DNA of 64,000 nt from Cyanobacterium aponinum PCC 10605 (lineage in GTDB: Bacteria > Cyanobacteriota > Cyanobacteriia > Cyanobacteriales > Cyanobacteriaceae), in contig NC_019776.1 in NCBI RefSeq assembly GCF_000317675.1, positions 3,968,001 to 4,032,000 on the forward strand, written 5' to 3'. Each line of letters starts with the position of its first letter. The first letter of the stretch is position 1. Below the pieces are notes generated by a model. That model made no database searches, was not told the origin of the DNA, and was given only the letters and a program-made list of their open reading frames with translations. Both the position numbers and the translations under genes were made by a program. Positions 17,817 to 27,083 of this stretch are shown piece by piece.

Positions 17817-18776
17817 ATGATTGACCTTAATCAACTATTTTCTTCCATTGATCCTAATCCATTTGTATTATCAATTCTTGCCAAAATCAAACATGATTTA
17901 GAAGTTGATCAAGTATTTATTAGTCAATTTAATTCTAGTGGTGAATTAGAAAATATTATCAATGGTTCAGAGCTAATTTCAAAAAAAAAAGATTCCTTTC
18001 AAGAAAATAGCTTATATGAAATTAGTGATTCTTTAATAGGAAAAATAAAGAAAAATCAACAATCTTATTTTACCCATGACAGTGATGATTTAACAGAAGA
18101 TACTTATCCCTTAAAAAGAGCAGAATTACTGTTCCCTATTAAGCTCAAAACACCTCAAGTTATAACCGTTAATGAAGATATTGAGCTTTGGGGAATTTTA
18201 TCTATTTATGACTATAATTATGAGCGTAAATGGCAAGAAGAACAAATTAAACAAATTGATGAAATTATTAGTATTTTAACTTTAGCAATAGAGCGAAAAA
18301 TTATCTTTGATAAGTTACTAGAAACACAGCAAAAATGTCAATCTTATTCCCTTCTTGATGATCAAACTGGTTTGGCAAATTATTCAGCTTTTATTGACTG
18401 TTTAGATTATGAATGGAGAAGACTAGCAAGGGAAAAGCAACCTCTTTCATTAATTTTATTCAAATTAAGATTTGAAGCTGAATTTAACACAAGAATTTTA
18501 GCAAAAATCGGTTATTTAATTCAAGAAGAAATAAAACGTCCTGCTGATTTAGGTGCTTATTTTGGGAATAATAAAATAATGATTATGCTTCCTAATACAA
18601 ATAGCAGTGGTGCTTTATGGGTGAAAAAAAATATTTTCAAATCCTTAGCAAAAATAACTAATGCTCAAAAAAGTTTTCAGTGCGTCGCAGAAATTTTAAC
18701 GATCATTCCTGAATATAATCAAGACTATAATTCTATCATTAATAATTTAGAAAAGTCTCTACCTAATTTTGAATAA
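17817..18776 (+). CDS. GAF domain protein with degenerate GGDEF domain
   Basis: A 319-residue cytosolic protein. Residues about 15-160 look like a GAF sensor domain (LAKIKHDLEVDQVFISQFN, then WGILSIYDYNYERKWQEEQ). From about 180 a GGDEF-like domain begins with the usual DDQTGLAN sequence, but the GGDEF loop is replaced by FGNNKIMIMLPNT, so diguanylate cyclase activity is not expected. It may be a receptor or a pseudo-enzyme signalling by protein contacts. It stands alone, divergent from the YbjQ gene. Domain identity of the GAF part is moderately certain. Confidence 0.7.
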   Translation: MIDLNQLFSSIDPNPFVLSILAKIKHDLEVDQVFISQFNSSGELENIINGSELISKKKDSFQENSLYEISDSLIGKIKKNQQSYFTHDSDDLTEDTYPLKRAELLFPIKLKTPQVITVNEDIELWGILSIYDYNYERKWQEEQIKQIDEIISILTLAIERKIIFDKLLETQQKCQSYSLLDDQTGLANYSAFIDCLDYEWRRLAREKQPLSLILFKLRFEAEFNTRILAKIGYLIQEEIKRPADLGAYFGNNKIMIMLPNTNSSGALWVKKNIFKSLAKITNAQKSFQCVAEILTIIPEYNQDYNSIINNLEKSLPNFE

Positions 18777-18864
18777 ACTATGTAGAAATTTTATTTGAAT
18801 TGTGATGTGGTGGTTAAGGAAGAATCCAGAAGTTAGGAGTCAGTGTTTTCCATTTAGTAGGGTT

Positions 18865-19926
18865 CTATTTTTTCTTTTTCTTCTGAGAATCGGTAATCCA
18901 TTCTAAAAAGCGATTCCATGCCCACCATTTATCTTGATCATTCCACTGTTTTTGACAGTTTTTACTACTAATATAACCGACGTGACCGCCATATTTTGTA
19001 AGAGTTAGGTCAATCCAAGGATTGTTTTTGCTTACTTTGACAACTTCTTCGATTAAACAGGGGGCAAACATGGGATCATCTTTAGCATATAAGATTAAGG
19101 TCGGTTTTTTGATTTGAGCCATGATTCCCAGAGGGCTACTAAGTCGATAATATTCCTCTAAGCTATCAATACCTAATTGGGGAATAACTAAATTTCGATC
19201 GAACTCTTTTATACTATTGACTCGATCGAGTTGTTGTTGATTAAAATGATGAGGATGAGCTTGAAATATCTTTTCTGCCAATTGTCGTAAATTACGGGTA
19301 ATTGCCTTTTCTAATTTACTACCTACGGGATGAGCTTCCAGATAATTTAAGGATTTCCAAGCATCTAAACTCGGACAAATAGCACAACCTCCTCCTATAT
19401 CTTCTTCTGATAACTCTAAAGAATCTTCATACTTACTCAGATGGGATGCTTCATATAATGCCCATAACGTTAATTTTCCCCCCAGAGAATAGCCTGTAAA
19501 CCAAAATTGAGGAGGGCAACCTAATTTTTTACTTTCAGAGGCAATACACAGAAAATCTTGTCCTTCATATAAGCCATCAGAGGTTAACGTTGGAGAAAGC
19601 AAAGCGGTTTTACCATGGGCTCTCCAATCAAACATAACTACCGCATAATTCTGAGCATATGCCTTAGCCGACAAAATCTTTAAAAACCATTGGTCTTGTA
19701 AACTTCCTGTAACTCCATAGGTAGCAATAATCGTACCTTGAGCATGGGGAGGAATTGCTACTAAACCATAAATGGCTACATTATTCGCACCATAGAATAT
19801 ATGTTCTTGATAATTCGGCTCACTATATTTGATGGTTTTATGCCAATTTCTGTGGGCAAAAAGGGCAACATAGAGAGTTTGAATTAAACCACTACGCAAA
19901 AAGATACTCGGTTCATAATACCACAT
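18865..19926 (-). CDS. alpha/beta hydrolase
   Basis: A 353-residue alpha/beta hydrolase. The nucleophile elbow is G-Y-S-L-G-G in WFTGYSLGGKLTLWALYEA; an aspartate in LYAKDDPMFAP and a histidine in TKYGGHVGYIS complete a plausible triad. The pattern resembles the YheT/ABHD1-3 family of esterases. No signal peptide. The substrate is unknown. The C-terminus is lysine-rich. Single gene between convergent signalling gene and yjbQ. Confidence 0.82.
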   Translation of the reverse strand: MWYYEPSIFLRSGLIQTLYVALFAHRNWHKTIKYSEPNYQEHIFYGANNVAIYGLVAIPPHAQGTIIATYGVTGSLQDQWFLKILSAKAYAQNYAVVMFDWRAHGKTALLSPTLTSDGLYEGQDFLCIASESKKLGCPPQFWFTGYSLGGKLTLWALYEASHLSKYEDSLELSEEDIGGGCAICPSLDAWKSLNYLEAHPVGSKLEKAITRNLRQLAEKIFQAHPHHFNQQQLDRVNSIKEFDRNLVIPQLGIDSLEEYYRLSSPLGIMAQIKKPTLILYAKDDPMFAPCLIEEVVKVSKNNPWIDLTLTKYGGHVGYISSKNCQKQWNDQDKWWAWNRFLEWITDSQKKKKK

Positions 19927-20003
19927 AATTAATTAGGAATTAGTAATTAAGACAAGGCAATAGCAATTAGTGAATAGTTGATAATTACTTATTACTCCCC
20001 TAA

Positions 20004-20022
20004 ACCTGCAACCTGCAACCTG
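20004..20022. repeat. short heptamer array (CCTGCAA)
   Basis: Two to three copies of CCTGCAA between the alpha/beta hydrolase and yjbQ. Same family as the arrays within the MITE-like elements, here without the terminal inverted repeats. Confidence 0.6.
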
Positions 20023-20030
20023 AATTCAAA

Positions 20031-20447
20031 TTATTCCCCTTGAATATGGATAGCAATTTGGCGAAGATGAGATCGCATTCTATGTTCCCATAAATATAAT
20101 CCTTGCCAAGTACCTAACCATAAACGCCCCTGATGAATAATGATATTCTCAGAAGTGCTAGTCAAGACAGAGCGAATATGACTGGGCATATCATCAACAC
20201 CTTCGGCGCTATGGAGATAATCAGCACTTTCAGACACTAACTTACTAAAAAAACTACTCAAATCAGCTAATACATCAGGATCAGCATTTTCTTGAATAAT
20301 TAAACTTGCGCTAGTATGAAGAATAAAAACTGTACATAAACCCGTGTTAATACCTGAATTAATGACCACGTCATTCACCTGAGAGGTTATTTTGTGTAAA
20401 CACTTGCCGCTAGTTTTGACTTGGATTACTTGTTGGTGAAGTTTCAT
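20031..20447 (-). CDS. YjbQ family (secondary thiamine-phosphate synthase-like) protein
   Basis: A 138-residue member of the UPF0047/YjbQ family. The signature FILHTSASLIIQENADPDV and the histidines in DDMPSHIRSVLTS and LYLWEHRM are conserved metal or active-site positions. Some members show weak thiamine-phosphate synthase activity, which gives the family its alternative name; the physiological role is unknown. It overlaps no real gene: the divergent GNAT gene begins 24 bases away. Confidence 0.88.
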   Translation of the reverse strand: MKLHQQVIQVKTSGKCLHKITSQVNDVVINSGINTGLCTVFILHTSASLIIQENADPDVLADLSSFFSKLVSESADYLHSAEGVDDMPSHIRSVLTSTSENIIIHQGRLWLGTWQGLYLWEHRMRSHLRQIAIHIQGE

Positions 20448-20471
20448 AACAGTAAAAAATTAAACAAAAAA

Positions 20472-20960
20472 ATGGAAGAATTGAGTTTTTCAATGGCAAC
20501 AGAGAGAGATTTTGACACCCTCCAACAAATATACCGTTATACGGTTCAAAAACTTGCCCCTAGCTTATATTCTCCAGCACAGGTAGAAGCATGGTCTGCC
20601 GCCCCTAATAATTTTAACTGTTTTCAATATTTTATTTTTGATCCTGATACATATTTACTATTGATTAAGCAACAAATAGTTGGTTTCTGTGGTTTACGCA
20701 AAAATGGACACATCGCCTCATTATATATTCATCCAGATTATACTCGCCAAGGTTATGGTACTAAACTACTAAATTATGTTTTAAATATAGGTGTTAACCG
20801 ACAAATAAAAAGATTTTTTACGGAAGCTAGTTTTTTTTCCTATCCTGTTTTTACCCGTTGCGGTTTTACCGTAATTGAAATGGAAACAGTAAATTATGGA
20901 GATGTTGCCTTCGATCGTTATAAAATGGAAAAAATTATTCCATACACATCAGACTCATGA
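20472..20960 (+). CDS. GNAT family N-acetyltransferase
   Basis: A 162-residue GNAT when started at the ATG at 20472 (MEELSFSMATERDFD), preferred over the upstream ATG at 20421, which would overlap the divergent yjbQ start. The acetyl-CoA loop is visible in HPDYTRQGYGTKLLNY. The C-terminal residues TEASFFSYPVFTRCGF are typical of the family. The stop overlaps the rhomboid start in ATGA, so the two genes are co-translated. The acceptor is unknown. Confidence 0.85.
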   Translation: MEELSFSMATERDFDTLQQIYRYTVQKLAPSLYSPAQVEAWSAAPNNFNCFQYFIFDPDTYLLLIKQQIVGFCGLRKNGHIASLYIHPDYTRQGYGTKLLNYVLNIGVNRQIKRFFTEASFFSYPVFTRCGFTVIEMETVNYGDVAFDRYKMEKIIPYTSDS

Positions 20961-21541
20961 GCGATGAGAATTTAAAAGCATTGGCAAAGGAGATAAAAAT
21001 CCAATTTACTATCCTCGGCGTTTTTGTCATTATTTTCTGGTTAATTGAAATTATAAATCTGACTTTCTTCGGCGATCGCCTCGATTCTCTTGGAATTATG
21101 CCGAGGAGTTTAATCGGCTTAAGAGGTATCATTCTCGCCCCTTTTTTACATGGAGATATACCTCATTTAATCGCTAATACTTTCCCTTTTGTCATACTAG
21201 GATTCTTAACCATGTTACGAAAAACCAGTGACTTTTTCATCGTGACTTTTTTCTCGATGATCATTAGTGGGTTAGGAGTTTGGCTATTCGCTTCTCCTAA
21301 CTCTATTACAGTGGGTGCTAGTGGGGTGATTTTCGGTTTTTTAGGATTTTTGATGTTTCGGGGCTTATTCCAAAAAAATATCCCTTCTATCGCCGTTTCC
21401 TTGATTGTTATTTTTTTATATGGTGGAATGGTATGGGGCGTATTACCAACCGACCCTCGTATTTCATGGTTAGCTCATCTATTTGGTTTTTTTGGAGGAG
21501 TTTTAGCGGCGAAATTTATTGCTGATAATCAAGATAATTAA
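20957..21541 (+). CDS. rhomboid family intramembrane serine protease
   Basis: A 194-residue membrane protein with about six transmembrane helices. The catalytic serine is in GASGVIFGFLGF and the histidine in AHLFGFFGG; HGDIPHLIANTFP supplies the conserved L1-region histidine/asparagine. It would cleave transmembrane substrates in the bilayer. It is translationally coupled to the preceding acetyltransferase, whose connection is unknown. Confidence 0.9.
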   Translation: MSDENLKALAKEIKIQFTILGVFVIIFWLIEIINLTFFGDRLDSLGIMPRSLIGLRGIILAPFLHGDIPHLIANTFPFVILGFLTMLRKTSDFFIVTFFSMIISGLGVWLFASPNSITVGASGVIFGFLGFLMFRGLFQKNIPSIAVSLIVIFLYGGMVWGVLPTDPRISWLAHLFGFFGGVLAAKFIADNQDN

Positions 21542-21648
21542 CCTCAGTGTGGGTAGTCACTTGGGTATAGAGTAAATTTTTGAGTTAGGAATAAAAACTG
21601 CTATCCTAAAAATAGAAAATTCATAAGGCACAATTTTATTATATTCTT

Positions 21649-21930
21649 ATGGCACAAATAAAGAAGATCGGGAGTAATGGACAAATTTCTTTGGGTAAAG
21701 AGTTTGCCGGTCAAAATGTTTTGATTGATAATCCTGAATATGGTATTTGGACTATTAAAATTGGTACATTTATCCCTCACAATGAACAATGGTTACTGGA
21801 AAAAGATAATGCTACCAAACTTGACGAGGCTTTGGATTGGGCTAGCAATAATCAACCTACATCCACTGATTTAACGGAGTTAGAAAATTCTATATCTTCC
21901 CATTTCAATAGTAATAATGATAATAATTAA
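21649..21930 (+). CDS. AbrB-like antitoxin
   Basis: A 93-residue protein whose first half, MAQIKKIGSNGQISLGKEFAG, has the beta-strand pattern of an AbrB/SpoVT swapped-hairpin DNA-binding domain, though the match is not strong. The polar, disordered C-terminus would be the toxin-binding tail. The next gene, 22 bases on, has a RelE-like pattern, so the pair is probably a type II toxin-antitoxin module, with the antitoxin repressing its own promoter. Identity is inferred mainly from context. Confidence 0.6.
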   Translation: MAQIKKIGSNGQISLGKEFAGQNVLIDNPEYGIWTIKIGTFIPHNEQWLLEKDNATKLDEALDWASNNQPTSTDLTELENSISSHFNSNNDNN

Positions 21931-21952
21931 GGAGTATTTTAACTATCCATAA

Positions 21953-22252
21953 ATGGCTAATATTTTACTTGATTTAAACTCTCCTGTTTTTCAAAAAGAT
22001 TTATTTTCTTTGAGTAAGGAAGATGCCTATAGTGTAATAAATACTTTAAAGAAAATTACTAAAATAGATTGGGATAGTCTCTATAAAAGTAAAGGGTTGA
22101 AATGGGAGTTAATTTATTCTAAAAAAGGAAATAAGGGTGAAAATGTTTATAGTTTTCGTATTAATAGAAAGTATAGGGCAACGGCTTTAAGAGATGGTAA
22201 TTATTTGAGAGTGCTTAGTTTACATCTTGATCATGATTCTACTTATAAATGA
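21953..22252 (+). CDS. RelE/ParE-like toxin
   Basis: A 99-residue basic protein. The pattern of two helices followed by a sheet ending YSFRINRKYRATALRDGNYLRVLSLHLDHDSTY fits the RelE/ParE superfamily, which comprises ribosome-dependent mRNA interferases and gyrase poisons. The RINRKYRATA segment corresponds to the basic substrate-binding strand and the final H-D is characteristic of several subfamilies. It is downstream of a likely antitoxin. Confidence 0.7.
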   Translation: MANILLDLNSPVFQKDLFSLSKEDAYSVINTLKKITKIDWDSLYKSKGLKWELIYSKKGNKGENVYSFRINRKYRATALRDGNYLRVLSLHLDHDSTYK

Positions 22253-22529
22253 AGTTATTAAGGAGTAATTTCTTGAGTAAAACGTGTGATCGCACCCTTG
22301 AACTCACAGAAAAACTCCTCACAGGTAAACTCTCTCTTACAGCGCTTTTTTATTTAATCAATAAGCTACATTTTTTATCTCTCGCAAAGTCGCAAAGGAG
22401 AATGCAAAGTGTAGTTTAAGTAAATGAAATTTGCTGTATGCTGAATTCAGGTTAATTGGAGGTTGACCAGTGGTATTCTTGAGAGTAAGTAATAGGCGAT
22501 AGTCCAAAACACTTATTAATCAAGGACTC

Positions 22530-23348
22530 CTATAAAATATAAGATGCGATCGCATCTGCAACTCCATCATTTTCCACATCTTGAGTAACCCCCGCCGCAA
22601 TAGCCCTAATTTCTGGGGGTGCATCCCCCATAGCAATACCCAAGCCAACATAATCCAACATGGTGTAATCATTGTAATTATCACCAATTGCCATAACTTC
22701 TTGAGGGTTATAGCCTAAGATTTTTTCCACAAGATATTTTACTGTTGAACCTTTATTGACATTCGCTTGAGTTGCTTCTAAATAGATAGGATTAGATTGA
22801 GTTAAATATAGTTCATCTGTGGAGTAGCGAATTTGTAAATCTTGTAAAAGGTTGCCGATAAAATCAGCATCAGGACTTTGTGCTAAAACTTTTGTGGGAT
22901 GATTATTTAATAAAGTTTCTAATTTTTCCACTACATTAAAATTAATTCCAGATCTAGTAACATAAAAATCTGTTTTTTCTGAGAAATTTTCCACATATAA
23001 TTGATCATCATAATAAAGATGAATTTCCAATTCATTATCTATTTGTTTTTCCCTAAAATATCGCATTAATTCCTGAGCAATGTTTTTATTTACAGGCTGA
23101 TGTAAAAGTATTTCCTGATTATCAACTCTTTGCATCCAAGCACCATTATAAGCAATTATAGGTAAGTCAGCGTTAATTTCTTGGTGAAATCTTAAAGCAG
23201 AACAAAACATTCTCCCTGTAGCTAAACCAACTTTTACCCCTTTTCCTTGGGCTTCTTTAATGGCATTTTTTACCTTTTCTGTTACCTGATTAGATTTTCC
23301 AGAAATCGTGCCATCAATATCGAGAATTAGCAATTTTATATCTGTCAT
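22530..23348 (-). CDS. Cof-type HAD-IIB family phosphatase
   Basis: A 272-residue HAD-IIB phosphatase. Motif I is LILDIDGTISG near the N-terminus (nucleophile Asp9 region), motif IV is MAIGDNYNDYTML, and VKVGLATGRM is the Cof-family landmark. Family members dephosphorylate sugar phosphates, FMN, PLP and other small phosphates; the substrate cannot be told. It lies upstream of mazG on the same strand with a repeat-rich 140-base gap. Confidence 0.9.
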   Translation of the reverse strand: MTDIKLLILDIDGTISGKSNQVTEKVKNAIKEAQGKGVKVGLATGRMFCSALRFHQEINADLPIIAYNGAWMQRVDNQEILLHQPVNKNIAQELMRYFREKQIDNELEIHLYYDDQLYVENFSEKTDFYVTRSGINFNVVEKLETLLNNHPTKVLAQSPDADFIGNLLQDLQIRYSTDELYLTQSNPIYLEATQANVNKGSTVKYLVEKILGYNPQEVMAIGDNYNDYTMLDYVGLGIAMGDAPPEIRAIAAGVTQDVENDGVADAIASYIL

Positions 23349-23484
23349 TTTTTTATAATAAATATTAATTAATTAAAACACAGGACAAAGGCAATTAAAA
23401 ATTAGTAATTAGTAATTAAGACAAGACAATAGGCAATAGTGAATAGTTAAGAATTAAGAATTAAAAACTTCTGACTTCTACTAA

Positions 23485-24306
23485 TTACTCGTCAATAGAT
23501 AATTGTTTCTTGGCAGATTGCCAAAGAACTTCTAATTCAGTCAAAGAATATTCTTGCAAGGGGCGATCGCATTTTTGTTCCATGAGGGAAAGCCTTTGAA
23601 TAAAACGATTATTTGTTCCCTGTAGGGCAACAGTGGGGTCAATCCCATACCAACGCCCTAAGTTAACTACTGTAAATAATAAATCACCTAGCTCCGTTTC
23701 GGCGTGTTGTAGATCACCTTTAATAATAGCTTCTTGAAATTCTTTTAATTCTTCCTGAAACTTATCCCACACTCCTTCTACATTTTCCCACTCAAATCCC
23801 GCTTTTGCCGCCTGTTTAGAAATTTTTAAGGTTGCCATCAGAGGAGGCAAACTACGCACATAAGTTTTGAGTTTTTCACTTAATAAAGCATGGGTTTTTT
23901 GTTTTTCTTCTTGCTTAATTTTTTCCCAGTTATGATGTACTTCTTCTTCACTTGCTACCTCAACATCACCAAAAACGTGGGGATGACGGCGAATTAGTTT
24001 TTCACTGATACCCTCGGCAATATCTTCAAGGGTGAAATATTCATTTTCTTGAGCAATTTGTGCTTGTAAAACCACCTGTAATAGTAAATCTCCCAATTCT
24101 TCCGCTATTTCTGCCTGATTTTGAGAGTAAATAGCGTCCACTGCTTCGTATGCTTCTTCAATAATGTAGGGAATTAAAGATTCTTGAGTTTGGGCTAAAT
24201 CCCATGGACATCCCCCTAGAGGCGATCGCAACTTGGCTACTATGTCGATCAAGCGTTCTAATGCCGTTAAGATTTTTTGATTAGCGTGACTGGCAAATTT
24301 GGTCAT
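23485..24306 (-). CDS. mazG: nucleoside triphosphate pyrophosphohydrolase MazG
   Basis: A 273-residue MazG with the standard two domains. The first has GGCPWDLAQTQESLIPYIIEE and EELGDLLLQVVLQA; the second has ETELGDLLFTVVNLGRW. Both EExxD metal-binding clusters are visible. The enzyme hydrolyses (d)NTPs to monophosphates and pyrophosphate, limiting abnormal nucleotides and modulating (p)ppGpp. Normal length, no truncation. Confidence 0.94.
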   Translation of the reverse strand: MTKFASHANQKILTALERLIDIVAKLRSPLGGCPWDLAQTQESLIPYIIEEAYEAVDAIYSQNQAEIAEELGDLLLQVVLQAQIAQENEYFTLEDIAEGISEKLIRRHPHVFGDVEVASEEEVHHNWEKIKQEEKQKTHALLSEKLKTYVRSLPPLMATLKISKQAAKAGFEWENVEGVWDKFQEELKEFQEAIIKGDLQHAETELGDLLFTVVNLGRWYGIDPTVALQGTNNRFIQRLSLMEQKCDRPLQEYSLTELEVLWQSAKKQLSIDE

Positions 24307-24447
24307 GATTATTTCAGAGGGTGATTAGATGATAATGTCAAATAATAGTTGACAATTGATACAATATAAAGACAATTAACAATTAAAAGTTAACAATTAA
24401 GACAAGAAAACAGAGTTGAATTAACTTCTCCCTAACCCCTTAATCCC

Positions 24448-25236
24448 CTAACCCCGAACTTCAATTTGTCTCATTCTCTCATGTAAGATCAGAGAAGATG
24501 CGATCCCAACGTTAAGGGATTCCACATCATTAAATAAGGGAATTTTGAGCTTGTGAGTGGCTAAGTTTTTTAAATTTGCCGATAATCCTCTGGACTCATT
24601 TCCCATAAGTATAATCGTGGGAGCGGTTAAATCAACTTGCCACGGTTTTATATCTCCTTGTAAATCAGTGGCAATAATTTGATAACCTTTTTCTTGATAT
24701 TCGGTAATTAAAAGTGATAAATTATCTTCTACCTTTGCCTTAATCTTAAACCATTCTCCCACCGAAGCTCTCATTACTTTGGGATTATCCAGATCGACAC
24801 AATCTCGACTTAACCAGATAAAATCTACACCCATGGCCACGCTACTACGAATGATAGTACCTAAATTTCCGGGGTCTTGGATGCGATCGAGAATTAACCC
24901 CAATTGTAAATTTTGCCGAGGATGAGACACCACCGAATCCCGTTTAGCGGTTGCCACCACCCCATCAGGATTGACGGTAGTTGCTAGTTTCGTCATCACT
25001 TCTTCAGAAACCGTTTCAACTCTTTCCCCTTGGCTCTGTAATTTTTCCCATAAAAAAGGATTTTTTTTCTGCCATAACTCAGTAGTTAACACCGTGACTA
25101 AGGGATAACTGACTTCCAATGCCACAGAAATTAAATTAGTGCCTTCTAACAGATGCAAATTTTGTCTATGTCTTTCTTTACTATTATGTAGTTTGCGAAC
25201 TTGTTTAACAAGGGGATTCTGCACACTGATTAACAT
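24448..25236 (-). CDS. TrmH/SpoU family RNA 2'-O-methyltransferase
   Basis: A 262-residue SPOUT-fold methyltransferase. The three knot motifs are present: RIQDPGNLGTIIRSS, IILMGNESRGLS and IPLFNDVESLNVGIASSLIL. An N-terminal L30e-like domain precedes. It transfers a methyl group from SAM to a 2'-OH of tRNA or 23S rRNA; the site is not predictable from sequence alone. Start ATG at 25236 (MLISVQNPLVKQVRKL), usual for the family. Confidence 0.92.
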   Translation of the reverse strand: MLISVQNPLVKQVRKLHNSKERHRQNLHLLEGTNLISVALEVSYPLVTVLTTELWQKKNPFLWEKLQSQGERVETVSEEVMTKLATTVNPDGVVATAKRDSVVSHPRQNLQLGLILDRIQDPGNLGTIIRSSVAMGVDFIWLSRDCVDLDNPKVMRASVGEWFKIKAKVEDNLSLLITEYQEKGYQIIATDLQGDIKPWQVDLTAPTIILMGNESRGLSANLKNLATHKLKIPLFNDVESLNVGIASSLILHERMRQIEVRG

Positions 25237-25408
25237 AAAAAATAATTAAATAATTCCGCTATTCATCAATTAAATTTTATCTAATTATTGTTACATAATA
25301 TGTTGTAACCCTATGAGCTTTAACTTTTGTGTAAGGAAATAAAATTATTTCTAAAAATAAATGATTGACAAAAAAACTAAAATATTAACAATTATTTGAA
25401 ATTAATTT

Positions 25409-26515
25409 ATGATTATGGATCTAGATATTCTGTCCATGACCTTGATATTTCGTTGGCTAATAGGCTGGATATTAATGTGGAATTTGCCAAGACTTCCAGA
25501 CATTGCAGTTATTGGTTCACCGAAAGTATCAGTCTTAATTCCAGCAAGAAATGAAGAAAAATCTCTTCCTCATTTACTAACCGCATTAAACAATCAGTCT
25601 TTCAAACCTTACGAAATTATCGTTATTGATGACCAGTTCATCGATAACACTGCTAACATCGCTCAACAAACAGGTGTAAAAGTAATACAAAATAATTTTT
25701 TGCCAAAGGGTTGGACAGGAAAAAATTGGGCTCTCAAAACAGGTTACAATAACTCATCAGGAGATATTCTTGTATTTCTTGATGCTGATACAGAACCCGG
25801 ACAAGATTTACTTCGTAGATTAGTGGCGACAGTTCAACACTTAGGAGGTCTAGTTTCCATCCAGCCTTATCACCGCACTGAACGTCCCTACGAACAGTTA
25901 GCAATGCTATTTAATCTTGTTGGTTTAATGTCTGTTAAACTGGGGGCAAGAGGAGGTGTGGCTTTTGGTCCAGCTATGGCTACTAGCAGAGAAAACTACG
26001 AACTTGTCGGTAGCCATGAAGTCGTAGCCAAGTACGTTGTAGAGGACTGGTTCATGGCTCATGCCTATGAGAATTCAGGACTTCCAGTAAGTGCATACAT
26101 TGGCTATGAGCAATTAAATTATCGTATGTATCCAGATAACATACAAAATCTTATTGATGGTTTTGACAAAAATTTTGCCACTGCGGCGGGGGAGGTTTCT
26201 TGGGTAAGAATGTTCGCTGTTTTACTTTGGCTTTCAGGATTGTTTTGGGCGGCTTGGTGTTTTCCTGCATCCCTATTTGGTTTACCCATGGTGGGAAATC
26301 AATCTCTACTGTATAACGGTGTACTTTATTTTGCCTTTGCTATACAGTTAGCGATAGTTATAAAGCCCGTTGGTTCTTTTAGATTAACCACTTTTTTCTT
26401 CCCTATTCCAGTTGTTTTTTTTCTTGCAGTGTTTATAAAATCAATTTTAAAACTCAAACATGGTCAAATAGAATGGAAAGGAAGAAAGATAAGCACGCGG
26501 ATACAAAGTAAATAA
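25409..26515 (+). CDS. family 2 glycosyltransferase resembling carotenoid glycosyltransferase CrtQ
   Basis: A 368-residue membrane-bound GT-A glycosyltransferase. The N-terminal part reads VSVLIPARNEEKSLP and IIVIDDQFID, with the metal-binding D-x-D in FLDADTEPG; VVAKYVVEDWFMAHAYE gives the later E-D motif and a hydrophobic C-terminus has three to four helices. The sequence resembles 4,4'-diaponeurosporenoate glycosyltransferase (CrtQ) more than general GT2 enzymes. The next gene 18 bases on resembles the matching acyltransferase CrtO, which supports this reading. The actual substrate in this organism is uncertain. Start may be M1 or M3. Confidence 0.75.
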   Translation: MIMDLDILSMTLIFRWLIGWILMWNLPRLPDIAVIGSPKVSVLIPARNEEKSLPHLLTALNNQSFKPYEIIVIDDQFIDNTANIAQQTGVKVIQNNFLPKGWTGKNWALKTGYNNSSGDILVFLDADTEPGQDLLRRLVATVQHLGGLVSIQPYHRTERPYEQLAMLFNLVGLMSVKLGARGGVAFGPAMATSRENYELVGSHEVVAKYVVEDWFMAHAYENSGLPVSAYIGYEQLNYRMYPDNIQNLIDGFDKNFATAAGEVSWVRMFAVLLWLSGLFWAAWCFPASLFGLPMVGNQSLLYNGVLYFAFAIQLAIVIKPVGSFRLTTFFFPIPVVFFLAVFIKSILKLKHGQIEWKGRKISTRIQSK

Positions 26516-26533
26516 TTGTACTTATGCTAAATA

Positions 26534-27031
26534 ATGCTGTTAAATTTAAATGATGGAAGAGTTTTACTTCTTTGCGTAGTAGGTTGGGCCGCTTGGTCAC
26601 TTTTAATCGGCTTTGTTGGTTATAAACTTCCTCTAAAACATTTAGAAATAGATACTTGGTTAACTCAGCCAAGACCTTGGGGTGAAACTCGTAAATGGTA
26701 TGAGCAAGTTTTACGAATCAAGGATTGGAAAGATTGGTTGCCAGAAGCAGGAAATTTTTTTCCTGGAGGTTTCCAAAAAACTTCTATAGGTGGTGGAAAC
26801 TATGCACTAATGTTTCGTTTTGTCGCTGAAACCCGTCGAGCAGAATATGTTCATATAGCTATCTGGTTTTTTTGGTTGGTGACTATACTCTGGACATCTG
26901 GGTGGGGAGTTGTACTAAATTTAGTCGTGGGAACAACTTTTAATTTGCCTTGTTTATGGGTGCAACGTTACAATCGACTCCGACTTCAGCATTTGTTGTT
27001 ATTAAAAAAAACAAGAAAAATTACCTGCTAA
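26534..27031 (+). CDS. acyltransferase resembling glycosyl-diaponeurosporenoate acyltransferase CrtO
   Basis: A 165-residue membrane protein with two N-terminal and two C-terminal hydrophobic stretches. ETRKWYEQVLRIKDWKDWLPEAGNFFPGG near residue 50-80, FVAETRRAEYVHI and the C-terminal WVQRYNRLRLQ are the hallmarks shared with staphylococcal CrtO, which esterifies the glucose C6 of a carotenoid glucoside with a fatty acid. It follows the CrtQ-like gene by 18 bases and forms an evident two-gene operon. The rest of the diapocarotenoid pathway (CrtM, CrtN, CrtP) is not in the window. Confidence 0.75.
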   Translation: MLLNLNDGRVLLLCVVGWAAWSLLIGFVGYKLPLKHLEIDTWLTQPRPWGETRKWYEQVLRIKDWKDWLPEAGNFFPGGFQKTSIGGGNYALMFRFVAETRRAEYVHIAIWFFWLVTILWTSGWGVVLNLVVGTTFNLPCLWVQRYNRLRLQHLLLLKKTRKITC

Positions 27032-27083
27032 CTGATTGTTAAGTTATTGTAGAAGTATAATTTTGAAGAAAAAATCTTAGGAG

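Noticed and set aside
22255-22345. ACTCCTCACAGG in a small intergenic region, like the Yfr1 RNA core
   Set aside because: The Yfr1 core is ACTCCTCACAC, and the flanking stems and terminator are not convincing.
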